Positions 1-7,007 of a stretch of DNA of 12,038 bases are shown here, one piece after another. Position numbers and translations under genes: made by a program. The stretch covers positions 1-12,038 of the forward strand of contig JBBRLG010000191.1 in assembly GCA_038231495.1 (NCBI GenBank), written 5' to 3'. The stretch's first letter is position 1. Every line of letters begins with the position of its first letter. A model generated the notes under the pieces. That model was not told where the DNA came from. It ran no database searches and worked only from the letters and a program-made list of their open reading frames with translations. This DNA is from JBBRLG01 sp038231495 (GTDB taxonomy: Bacteria > Planctomycetota > Planctomycetia > Gemmatales > Gemmataceae).

Positions 1-33
1 CTCGATGGAGTCACGACCAAGGGATCGCGGCCC

Positions 34-75
34 GCCGCTTGCGGCTTTGCAATTCCGCGCAAAGCCGCAAGCGGC
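34..75. repeat. Perfect 17-bp inverted repeat downstream of thiE
   Basis: Positions 34-50 (gccgcttgcggctttgc) and 59-75 are exact reverse complements around an 8-nt loop. The hairpin starts 8 nt beyond the stop codon of thiE, which reads leftward. It could therefore end the thiE transcript or protect its 3' end, but no T-run follows on the minus strand, so it is not a textbook intrinsic terminator. Its core GCCGCTTGCGGC occurs again at 9807-9818 just past another gene, which suggests a dispersed REP-like palindrome. Nothing recognisable lies at 1-33. Confidence 0.75.
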
Positions 76-83
76 AAACGGTT

Positions 84-1595
84 TCAGCCCTGGCGCAGCG
101 CGAAGCGCAACTGCGTGGCAATGGCGCGCGGGTCTTCGGCCCGCGCGATCGCCCGGCTGACGGCGACTCGCTTCGCCCCGACCGCGATCACCGCGCCGAC
201 GTTGCTCGCATCGACGCCGCCAAGGACGAACGCCGGCAACGTCGTCTCGGCACAGGCTTGTCGCACGAAATCGAGGCCGGCCAACGTTGCGAAGTCCTTG
301 GTTTGCGACGGAAACGTCGGCCCGACGCCGAGGTAACTTGCCCCTTCCAACACGGCTTGGCGTACTTGCTCGAGCGTATGCGTACTGACGCCGATCAACG
401 CCTCCGGACCCAGGATGCGCCGGGCCTCGCGCACCGGCAAATCGTCCTGGCCGAGGTGAACGCCGTCCGCCCCCACCAGCCGCGCAACGTCCGCGCGGTC
501 GTTGACGACAAACAGGACGCCCGCCCGCCGCGTCCACTGCCGCACTTTGGTCGCACGCTCCAGTAAGTCGCGGTCGTTCAGGCCTTTTTCGCGCAATTGG
601 ATCACCTGGACGCCACCCGCCGCTGCCTCGCCGATGGTCTGTTCCAGCGACCCGGTACAACTCGATGCGGACAGCAGGACGTAAAGCACCGCGCCGGCCA
701 GGCGCTCCCGCGCCGCAGCGCCGAGCAGGATCGCCTTTTCCAGTGTGTAACTGCGGTAGCGCAGTTGCTCCAGCGCCTTGCCGAATTCGCCGCCGTGGAG
801 TTTGCCGAACTCTTCCAAACTGCGCAACGCCTCCTGCAACCGCTTCCAATTGGCACACGCCACGTCCCGCAATGACAGCCGCGTATGCTCACGCGCCGTC
901 GCGATCGCGGTGCCCACGTCGCCTACGGTGTCCCTGGCCGCGAGGAGTGTTTCCGACTTGAATTCCGAAAGCGCTGCCGCCAGGTCGTGGCGCAGTTGTT
1001 TGAGTTGTCTGCTCAGGAAAGCATCTTCCAGGACGAACCGGCAGTAGTCTTCCACCACGCGCAGACCTTCGCGCGCCCGGTTGGCACAGGCGTCGAGTAT
1101 TCGCCGGGTATCAACCTCCTCGGTCAGTTCGGTCAAGGCCAACGGTTCGTCGAGCAGCAACGGCGGCGGTCGCTCGGCGCGGACGGCCGCTTCCAGCGCG
1201 TCGGCGCGAAAGCTGAAGCGCTCTAACAAAGTCCGCGCGTCTTCGGCGTGTCGGACTAACGCGAGCAGCAGCGTTTCGCCCGTGACGGTGGTTTCGCCGG
1301 TCAGGTCACGCTCGATCGCGCGGGCGTGGTAGAGCACCGTCCGTGCCGCGGGCGCGATCACCAAGGTCGCCGCTTCTGGTACCGCCCTCCCCTGCCCCGC
1401 CGGCAAACCGGCCAGCCGATAGCCGACTGTATCAAACCCCGCACCGACGGCGAGCACCGCGGCGCGGCCCTCGTCTTCTTCCAGCAACCCTTGCAGCACA
1501 TGGACCGGTGCCAATTCCGGCTTTCCCTCGGCAGCCGCGTAAACGTGGGCGCTTTGGAGCGCGCGGGCAACGGCGGGTGTCATTTCCGGCAGCAT
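84..1595 (-). CDS. thiE: Thiamine-phosphate synthase with N-terminal Clp-N-like and ThiD2 domains
   Basis: This enzyme joins HMP pyrophosphate and the thiazole phosphate to make thiamine phosphate in the cytoplasm. Residues 303-500 form the ThiE TIM barrel. Visible motifs are QLREK (333-337) and NDR (365-367) for pyrophosphate and Mg, GVHLGQDD (378-385), GVSTH (402-406), GPTFPSQTK (425-433) and the phosphate-binding LGG (458-460). Residues about 163-292 are helical (ACANRAREGLRVVEDYCRF region) and match the ThiD2 domain found ahead of ThiE in cyanobacteria and planctomycetes, proposed as a stand-in for the HMP-P kinase ThiD. Residues 6-140 look like two Clp-N (ClpA/ClpC R-domain) repeats, with PVHVLQGLLEED and TVTGETLLLALVRH at equivalent places; this is unusual in a biosynthetic enzyme. 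At 503 aa it is more than twice the size of a plain ThiE (about 210 aa). M5 (codon 1583-1581) is an alternative start. No other thiamine genes are adjacent. Confidence 0.94.
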   Translation of the reverse strand: MLPEMTPAVARALQSAHVYAAAEGKPELAPVHVLQGLLEEDEGRAAVLAVGAGFDTVGYRLAGLPAGQGRAVPEAATLVIAPAARTVLYHARAIERDLTGETTVTGETLLLALVRHAEDARTLLERFSFRADALEAAVRAERPPPLLLDEPLALTELTEEVDTRRILDACANRAREGLRVVEDYCRFVLEDAFLSRQLKQLRHDLAAALSEFKSETLLAARDTVGDVGTAIATAREHTRLSLRDVACANWKRLQEALRSLEEFGKLHGGEFGKALEQLRYRSYTLEKAILLGAAARERLAGAVLYVLLSASSCTGSLEQTIGEAAAGGVQVIQLREKGLNDRDLLERATKVRQWTRRAGVLFVVNDRADVARLVGADGVHLGQDDLPVREARRILGPEALIGVSTHTLEQVRQAVLEGASYLGVGPTFPSQTKDFATLAGLDFVRQACAETTLPAFVLGGVDASNVGAVIAVGAKRVAVSRAIARAEDPRAIATQLRFALRQG

Positions 1596-1714
1596 GGCGC
1601 ACCACCATTTTTGGCAAACTCGACCAAATCGACACGACAGGCGACGATCTTCACGTTATTCCACACAACCGTGTAGGCTCCGTTTTCAGAATCCCGCCGC
1701 TCCCAGACGATCAT
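1580..1714 (-). CDS. Possible 44-aa ORF upstream of and overlapping thiE
   Basis: A 44-codon ORF begins MIVWERRDSENG and ends GGAPCCRK. Its TGA stop (1582-1580) overlaps the in-frame thiE Met5 codon as ATGA, an arrangement typical of translationally coupled genes. It fills most of the 213-bp gap between thiE and the divergent tolC-like gene. Against it: I see no Shine-Dalgarno before its ATG, its codon third positions look less GC-rich than those of thiE, and I recognise no family. It could equally be chance, or a leader peptide. Apart from this ORF the 1596-1808 gap shows no clear promoter hexamers. Confidence 0.25.
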   Translation of the reverse strand: MIVWERRDSENGAYTVVWNNVKIVACRVDLVEFAKNGGAPCCRK

Positions 1715-1808
1715 ACCGGGGAGGCCAAGGAACGGCGGCAGCCGGGGACTAAACCGCCCGCCCCAACCTCTGTCTTTAACGAAGCACGGCAACGCGGAGG
1801 ACGGATTC

Positions 1809-3110
1809 ATGCGCGGCTCACAGTTTAACTGGCGGCGGTGGGGCTTGCACCTGGTCGGCGGCGTTGCCGCGCCGGCGCTGCTGGCGCTCGCCGGTGGCAG
1901 CCCGGCCGCCGAGCCGGCCCCCCCGCCAACACCGGTGCTTGCCGCCCCCGCGGCCCCCGCGCTCGACCTGGCCGCGTGCCGGCAAATCGCCTTCGAGAAA
2001 CAACCGACCCTCACCGCACTGCGTGCCAGCCTGGCCGCCGCCGGGTCGCGGCTCGAAGCCCTCGAACACCTGCGCCTGGCCGCGCTCATCCAGCGCGACC
2101 TGCCCATTCGCCGCAAACAGGCCGCCGTGGGCGTGCAGATCAACCAGGCGGCGCTGACCCAGGCCGAATGGGACACCCGCCACGACGTGGCCTTTACTTA
2201 TCTAACGGCCGTTTACGCCCGCGAGCAACTGGCCGTTGCCGACCAGGGCATCGCCGACCTGACCTCGTTGCGCGAACTCATCACGGAAATCATTAACGAC
2301 CCGCTGGGCCGCAAGGATCTCAGCCAGAGGAACATCGATCAGGTTGACGTTGCCCTGCTGATCGTCCGCGGCCGGCGTGAAGAAGCAGTGGGCGGCGTGG
2401 AACGCGCCCTCAGCGCGTTGCGCGAGGCGATGGGCGTCGGCTGCGATTTCAAGGTCAACGTCGCGGACGCCAAATTGCCACGCTTCAACCCCGTGGTCGA
2501 TAAGGAGCAGATCGTCGCTTTGGCTCAGGCCCGGCGGGGCGAGTTACTGCAGGCCGGCGGCGCGGCCCGAGTCACTTGCTTTGAAATCGACGCCCAGAAG
2601 GCGACGTTCTTCCCCAGCGCCAAGACGTTTGCGAGCGGCTCCGACCTGCACGCCACCCCGGTGCCCCTGGGCAGCCACGACGATCCCTACAAACCGGGCG
2701 GCATCAGCATCGAGATGCCGGCCACGCTCAACGGCCACCGCGGCGACCGCGTGGAGTCGGCCCGCCTCCTCCACGACCGCGCCGAGGCCGTCGTCGCGAA
2801 GACGCACAACCTCATTACCCTGGACGCGGAACAAGCGTACCTCCGTTGGCTGGAAGCTTCGCGGAAACTGACGACTTACGAGGAAGCCGCCACCGTGGCC
2901 GCCAAGGTGAGCCTGGAGTTGCGCACGAAATTCGACCCGCGCATCGCGAAAATTACGATCGATGAAACGTCGACCGCCGGCATCCTGGCGACCCAAACGC
3001 GGCTCCTGTCGAACGTGGCGCGCTACCAGGTGTTGCTCGCATTGGCGGCCCTGGAACGTGTGACCGCCGGCGGCTTCGACGCCGGGTTGGAAGCGGCATT
3101 GGTCAAGTAA
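1809..3110 (+). CDS. TolC-family outer-membrane efflux-like protein
   Basis: The 433-aa product has a signal peptide (RR at 9-10, hydrophobic 14-30, likely cleavage near SPAA at 31-34), then a Pro/Ala-rich linker to about 50. The rest is two long alpha-helical halves, about 52-215 and 300-420, rich in heptad-like Ala/Leu/Gln and split by a turn region (DDPYKPGG near 291-298). This is the pattern of the TolC/outer-membrane efflux protein family, whose trimers form a channel across the outer membrane. The start is fixed by a strong GGAGG (1796-1800) 8 nt before the ATG. No RND, MFP or ABC partner lies in the window, so the exported substrate is unknown. The next gene in the same direction also encodes an exported protein. 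Family assignment is fairly firm; function is inferred only from the family. Confidence 0.85.
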   Translation: MRGSQFNWRRWGLHLVGGVAAPALLALAGGSPAAEPAPPPTPVLAAPAAPALDLAACRQIAFEKQPTLTALRASLAAAGSRLEALEHLRLAALIQRDLPIRRKQAAVGVQINQAALTQAEWDTRHDVAFTYLTAVYAREQLAVADQGIADLTSLRELITEIINDPLGRKDLSQRNIDQVDVALLIVRGRREEAVGGVERALSALREAMGVGCDFKVNVADAKLPRFNPVVDKEQIVALAQARRGELLQAGGAARVTCFEIDAQKATFFPSAKTFASGSDLHATPVPLGSHDDPYKPGGISIEMPATLNGHRGDRVESARLLHDRAEAVVAKTHNLITLDAEQAYLRWLEASRKLTTYEEAATVAAKVSLELRTKFDPRIAKITIDETSTAGILATQTRLLSNVARYQVLLALAALERVTAGGFDAGLEAALVK

Positions 3111-3115
3111 ACGCA

Positions 3116-3192
3116 GGTGGTTGGTGGTTGGTGAAAGCGGGAAGCGCCTGCCCGTCCTTTCACCCGTCACCAACCACGAACCACCAACCACC
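3116..3192. repeat. GT/AC-rich imperfect inverted repeat, possible terminator
   Basis: Positions 3116-3129 (ggtggttggtggtt) pair exactly with 3179-3192, and 3130-3137 (ggtgaaag) pair with 3157-3164. The result is a long bulged hairpin starting 5 nt after the TolC-like stop codon. Five T residues follow at 3194-3198, so it may work as a terminator or transcript-end stabiliser between the TolC-like gene and the binding-protein gene. The simple repeated ggttggtggttggt unit suggests a dispersed intergenic repeat. No promoter is obvious in the remaining 3199-3234. Confidence 0.7.
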
Positions 3193-3234
3193 CTTTTTCG
3201 CTCCCGAACTCGCAACCAAGGAACGGATCCGACC

Positions 3235-4137
3235 ATGACGCGGAAGCTCGGCTGGTCTCTGTTATTAGGCGTGGCGGCGTTGAGTGCAACGGTGTTCGCG
3301 CTGTCGGCGCGCGTCGAGGCCGCCGAGGAAGCGCCGAAAAAGGTGCGCGTGGGACTGGTCAAGTCCCTGTTCCACGACGCCCCCGACGCGGTGGTTCAGA
3401 TCGTGATGCGCCCCTTCAAGACGTTCTTTGAAGCGCAAACCGGGTCGGCGAGCGAGGTCGTCGTCAGCCCGGACGCCGAGACACTCGGCCGCCATCTCAA
3501 CGACGACAAAGTACAGATCGGCGTCTTCCACGGCTACGAGTTCGCCTGGGCGAAGCAGAAAAACCCGCAGCTCAAGGCGCTCGTGCTGGCGGTCAATGAA
3601 ACCCCGATCCAGCACGCCCACCTGGTCGTGCGCAAGGACTGCAAGGCCGAAGCGTGTTGTGACCTTAAAGGCCTGACCATTGCCTACCCGCTTATCAACC
3701 GCGAGCACTGCAAGCTTTTCCTGAACAACCGCTGCGTGAAGCCCGGCACCAAGCCGGAACTGTTTTACGCCGCCGTCATCGGCCCGGCCGACAGCGAGGA
3801 CGCCCTCGATAGCGTGGTCGATGGCAGCGCCCAGGCCGCCGTCGTTGACGGCGTGGCCTTTGATGCCTACAAGGTCAACAAACCGGGCCGGGCCAAGCTG
3901 CTCAAGTCGCTGCTCCAATCGGAGGGGTTCCCGTCGGCCGTCATCGCTTACAACCCCGCGGCGGTCAACCCGGTCGCCTTTGATCGGTTTCGGACGGGTC
4001 TCCTCGGCGCGCGGGATACGGCCCAGGGCAAAAAGCTCCTGGAAATGTGTCGCATCACGCGGTTTGACGCGCTGCCGGCCGATTACGAACAGGTGTTCAC
4101 CGACATCGCCAAAGCTTACCCGCCGCCCGCGAAATGA
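3235..4137 (+). CDS. PhnD-like phosphate/phosphonate ABC-type periplasmic binding protein (orphan)
   Basis: The 300-aa product has a signal peptide (MTRK, hydrophobic 7-25, likely cut after VEA at 27-29). The mature part, 36-290, resembles the PhnD/PF12974 group of substrate-binding proteins: KVRVGLV at the first strand, MRPFKTFFEAQTG (58-70), the ETLGRHLNDDKVQIGVFHGYEF region (82-103), and DGSAQAAVVDGVAFDAYK (196-213). Family members bind phosphonate, phosphite or related oxyanions and deliver them to an ABC permease. No permease or ATPase gene is near, so the ligand and partner are unknown. Six cysteines (136, 141, 142, 159, 167, 272) are notable for an exported protein and may form disulfides. 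I chose the ATG at 3235 because AAGGA (3218-3222) precedes it and a signal peptide follows directly. The reading frame is open back to 3121, but that part only translates the repeat. Confidence 0.85.
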   Translation: MTRKLGWSLLLGVAALSATVFALSARVEAAEEAPKKVRVGLVKSLFHDAPDAVVQIVMRPFKTFFEAQTGSASEVVVSPDAETLGRHLNDDKVQIGVFHGYEFAWAKQKNPQLKALVLAVNETPIQHAHLVVRKDCKAEACCDLKGLTIAYPLINREHCKLFLNNRCVKPGTKPELFYAAVIGPADSEDALDSVVDGSAQAAVVDGVAFDAYKVNKPGRAKLLKSLLQSEGFPSAVIAYNPAAVNPVAFDRFRTGLLGARDTAQGKKLLEMCRITRFDALPADYEQVFTDIAKAYPPPAK

Positions 4138-4195
4138 CTCTCGGTCGCGGTTTCGCTCACCCTGTTTGGCCAGCTCTGCCGCGTTTCCTTTTTGG

Positions 4196-4250
4196 ACCAT
4201 CGACCGTCGTTCCGCCCTTCGGGGTTGGGCGGCTGGTCGATGGTTTTTTT
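4196..4250 (+). terminator. Rho-independent terminator after the binding-protein gene
   Basis: The outer stem accatcgacc (4196-4205) pairs with ggtcgatggt (4235-4244) and the inner stem ccgccc (4212-4217) with gggcgg (4227-4232), followed by seven T (4244-4250). This is a strong intrinsic terminator 58 nt past the stop codon. A second, weak 5-bp hairpin (caggt 4258-4262 / acctg 4270-4274) followed by a T-rich stretch lies just beyond it. Confidence 0.9.
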
Positions 4251-4352
4251 CGTTTGCCAGGTGATACTTACCTGTCTTTTTGAGCACTAATTTGGTCGAA
4301 TTTTCTTCGGCAGCCTCATCGCAAACTCAATCGCTTTAATGGCTTACGTTGT

Positions 4353-4403
4353 TAGAATGCCGCCAGAACTGAGCTAGGTTTGGTGACGACGGCCTGCTAC
4401 AAT
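4353..4403 (+). promoter_or_regulatory. Possible promoter elements upstream of the topoisomerase A gene
   Basis: The 335-nt gap between the terminator and the topoisomerase A start is more AT-rich than its surroundings at 4262-4403. It holds two sigma70-like -10 hexamers, TAGAAT (4353-4358) and TACAAT (4398-4403). Neither has a convincing -35 box at the right spacing, so this is only a likely place for the promoter of the downstream cluster. The start of 4262-4340 shows nothing else I can name. Confidence 0.3.
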
Positions 4404-4440
4404 TCAGCCGTCTCCCGCAAAAGTGTTCGTAACCGTTCAC

Positions 4441-4538
4441 TCCCCCCTAACGAAGGGGGGGCGGGGGGGGTGGAGTGGACGCCAGGACTGTTAAACGCAA
4501 CCGTTCTTACCCCCCCGCCCCCCCTTCGTTAGGGGGGA
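4441..4538. repeat. 29-bp perfect inverted repeat of C/G runs in the topoisomerase A leader
   Basis: Positions 4441-4469 and 4510-4538 are exact reverse complements separated by 40 nt. Each arm has runs of 6 to 8 C or G around a taacgaa core (left arm) or ttcgtta core (right arm), so each can also fold on itself (cccccc-taacgaa-gggggg). The octamer aaccgttc occurs just before the left arm (4431-4438) and again in the loop before the right arm (4500-4507), and ccgttcac is present inverted at 4549-4556. The right arm ends 47 nt before the topoisomerase A ATG. It may be a dispersed MITE/REP-like element or a structural regulator; nothing here codes for protein. Confidence 0.85.
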
Positions 4539-4585
4539 GAAGTTGCCGGTGAACGGATACAGGTGTTCAACGGAGAAGTGTTGCG

Positions 4586-6994
4586 ATGGCGGAAACAATC
4601 CAGCCCGTTTCCCTGCGACAAGAGGCGGAATACCGTTACATCAATTACGCCATGTCCGTGATTACGTCGCGCGCCTTGCCGGACGTGCGCGACGGGCTGA
4701 AGCCGGTGCAGCGCCGCATTCTCTACGCGATGTATCACGATCTGCACTTGTCGTTCGACAATCGACCGACCAAGTCGGCACGCATCGTCGGCGAAGTGAC
4801 GGGAAAATATCACCCCCACAGCGATGACGCCGCTTACGAAGCCCTGGTACGACTGGCCCAGAATTTCGTCATGCGCGTGCCCCTCGTCCACGGCCAGGGT
4901 AACTTCGGCTCGGTCGATGGCGACATGCCGGCCGCCCGGCGGTATACCGAAGCCAAACTCGCTGCCGTGTCCGACCGCCTTTTGGCGGAACTGCGCCAAC
5001 AAACAGTGCCGATGCGTCCGAGTTACAACAACGAGCGCGACGAGCCGATCGTGCTGCCGGCCCAGTTCCCCAACCTGTTGGTCAACGGCGTCTCCGGCAT
5101 CGCCGTCGGCATGGCCACGAACATCCCGCCGCACAACCTCGGCGATGCGATCAAAAGCTGCGTCTTTCTAATCGAAAACCCGGACGCGACGGTCGCCCAG
5201 TTGCTCGACAAGTTGAAGGGGCCGGACTTCCCGCTTGGCGGCAAGGTGGTGACGGACCGGGCCGGCCTGCGCAAGATTTACGAAGAAGGTACGGGTAGCA
5301 TCAAGGTGCAGGGCGAGTGGAAGCTGGAAGAACAGGGCAAGCGGCGGCAAATCATTGTTACCTCGATCCCTTACGGGGTAAACAAGGGCAAGCTCGAAGA
5401 GGCGATCGGCGAGATCATCGGTGCGCGCAAGCTGCCCCAGTTGCTGGGCCTGGCCAACGAGTCCAATGACAAGGAAGGCCTGCGCATCGCGCTGGACATC
5501 AAGCCCGACGCCGACCCGACCCTGGTGATGGCGTACCTGTATCGGCACACGGATATGCAGCAGAACTTTTCTTACAACATGACGTGCCTGGTCCCGGTGG
5601 GCAAGGAGGACAACAAAAAAACGGCGCCCCAGCGGCTCGGCCTCAAAGAAATCCTGAGCCACTTCCTGGATTTCCGGCTGGCGACCGTGCGGAAGCGTTT
5701 CGAGTTTGAGTTGGAACAGCTGCGCAAGCGTATCCACATCCTCGAAGGCTTTCAAATCATCTTCAACGCACTCGACCAGGCCATCAAGCTGATCCGCGAA
5801 AGCAGTGGCAAGGCGGAGGCTGCCGAGAAGCTCATCGCCAAGTTCAAACTGACGGAAGTGCAGGCCGAGGCGATTCTGGACGCGCAACTCTACAAGATCG
5901 CGCAACTGGAGATCAAGAAGATCCTCGACGAACTGAAGGAGAAAATGACCGCCGCCGAGAAGATCGAGACATTGCTGGCGTCGGAAAAGAAACTTTGGAA
6001 CGTCGTCAAGAACGAGTTGAACGAAGTCGGCGAGAAGTACGGCGACCGGAGGCGGACGCGCATGGGTTCCTCCGAAGACGCCCCCGAGTTCGACCCGGAG
6101 GCCTATATCGTCCGCGAGAACACCAACGTCGTGTTGACGCGCGACGGCTGGATCAAGCGCGTCGGCCGGCTGGCGTCGGTGGAAGGCACGCGCGTCCGCG
6201 AGGGCGACGAGGTCGTGGCGGTGGTGCCGGGCAGCACGCTCGATTACGTCATCTTTTTCGCGGACGATGGCACGGCGTACACGATGCGGATCAACGAGGT
6301 GCCGGCGAGTTCCGGCTACGGCGAACCGATCGCAAAGTTTTTCCGCCTGGCGGACCAGGTAAAGGTGATCGCCGCAGTGACGACCGACGAGCGCTTCACC
6401 CCGGCCGAGCCAACGCCCGTCAACGGTGAGCCGCCGCCCCCCTATTTGCTCGTCGTCACGGCGCAGGGCCAAACGTTACGGACGCCGCTGTTGCCGGTCC
6501 GCACCGCCTCGACAAAGGTTGGCCGCCGTTACGTCCGCCTAGCCGATGGCGACAAGGTTGTCACAGCGGTCGTACCGCGGGACGAGAAAACGCTCTACCT
6601 GGCGTCCGGAAACGGCCACGTGATTCACATTTCGTTGGAGGAGGTCAACATTCTGTCGGGGGCCGGCAAGGGCGTCATCGGCATCAAGTTGGCGGACGGC
6701 GATGTCTGCCTTGGTGGTGCGCTGATGGGCGGCCGTTTCGACAAGTTCGTGCTCGAAACGTCCGGTGGCAAGACGATGGAGTTCGGCCCGGCGAAATACG
6801 AGGTCACGGCACGCGGCGGCAAAGGTTTTGAAGCGGTGAAGCGCGCGAACTTCGCGCGCGTGGTGCCGCCGCCGATTGAAATGGTCGATTGGGACGCCGT
6901 GGAAGGCAAGGGCGCGGCGCGGGAGAAGAAGGCCGAGACGAACGGCGAGGAGAAGCCCGAGGCCAATGGGCAGGGGAAGACGCTGTTTGATTGA
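4586..6994 (+). CDS. Type IIA DNA topoisomerase subunit A (gyrase/topoisomerase IV, GyrA/ParC family)
   Basis: This is the DNA breakage-reunion subunit, which acts with subunit B on chromosomal supercoils or catenanes. Of 802 aa, residues 14-490 form the winged-helix, tower and coiled-coil core: ALPDVRDGLKPVQRRILYAM (30-49), GQGNFGSVDGD (103-113), catalytic Arg119-Tyr120, and FPNLLVNGVSGIAVGMATNIPPHNLG (161-186). Residues 508-765 form a beta-pinwheel with about five blades (VLTRDGWIKRV at 516-526 is the first), and the last 40 residues are a charged tail. GGAGAAG at 4572-4578 sets the start. The quinolone-pocket stretch reads HPHSDDAAYE (76-85) instead of the usual HPHGDSAVYD, and blade 1 lacks a GyrA box, while RGGKG (743-747) sits in the last blade. 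These traits, and the partner B gene close by, favour a topoisomerase IV-like paralogue, but gyrA is not excluded, so no symbol is given. Confidence 0.95.
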   Translation: MAETIQPVSLRQEAEYRYINYAMSVITSRALPDVRDGLKPVQRRILYAMYHDLHLSFDNRPTKSARIVGEVTGKYHPHSDDAAYEALVRLAQNFVMRVPLVHGQGNFGSVDGDMPAARRYTEAKLAAVSDRLLAELRQQTVPMRPSYNNERDEPIVLPAQFPNLLVNGVSGIAVGMATNIPPHNLGDAIKSCVFLIENPDATVAQLLDKLKGPDFPLGGKVVTDRAGLRKIYEEGTGSIKVQGEWKLEEQGKRRQIIVTSIPYGVNKGKLEEAIGEIIGARKLPQLLGLANESNDKEGLRIALDIKPDADPTLVMAYLYRHTDMQQNFSYNMTCLVPVGKEDNKKTAPQRLGLKEILSHFLDFRLATVRKRFEFELEQLRKRIHILEGFQIIFNALDQAIKLIRESSGKAEAAEKLIAKFKLTEVQAEAILDAQLYKIAQLEIKKILDELKEKMTAAEKIETLLASEKKLWNVVKNELNEVGEKYGDRRRTRMGSSEDAPEFDPEAYIVRENTNVVLTRDGWIKRVGRLASVEGTRVREGDEVVAVVPGSTLDYVIFFADDGTAYTMRINEVPASSGYGEPIAKFFRLADQVKVIAAVTTDERFTPAEPTPVNGEPPPPYLLVVTAQGQTLRTPLLPVRTASTKVGRRYVRLADGDKVVTAVVPRDEKTLYLASGNGHVIHISLEEVNILSGAGKGVIGIKLADGDVCLGGALMGGRFDKFVLETSGGKTMEFGPAKYEVTARGGKGFEAVKRANFARVVPPPIEMVDWDAVEGKGAAREKKAETNGEEKPEANGQGKTLFD

Positions 6995-7007
6995 GGAGAA
7001 GCGAGCG

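Noticed and set aside
1580..2176. Minus-strand ORF of 198 codons extending the 44-codon ORF into the tolC-like gene
   Set aside because: Most of it is antisense to a gene with a strong ribosome-binding site and signal peptide; only the last 44 codons lie in otherwise non-coding DNA.
3121..3234. N-terminal extension of the binding protein back to 3121
   Set aside because: The extra 38 codons translate the inverted repeat, and a signal peptide and Shine-Dalgarno support the ATG at 3235.
3265..4287. Minus-strand ORF of 340 codons opposite the binding-protein gene
   Set aside because: It runs through the strong terminator hairpin and is the shadow of a gene with a clear signal peptide and family motifs.
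4431..4556. CRISPR-like or toxin-antitoxin operator array upstream of topoisomerase A
   Set aside because: The repeats are inverted arms plus one short direct octamer, not regularly spaced direct repeats with unique spacers.
5168..6472. Long minus-strand ORF of 434 codons opposite topoisomerase A
   Set aside because: Its product is low-complexity and His/Arg/Asp/Leu-rich, with no motif, and the opposite strand carries an unmistakable topoisomerase. High-GC genes often leave such antisense frames open.
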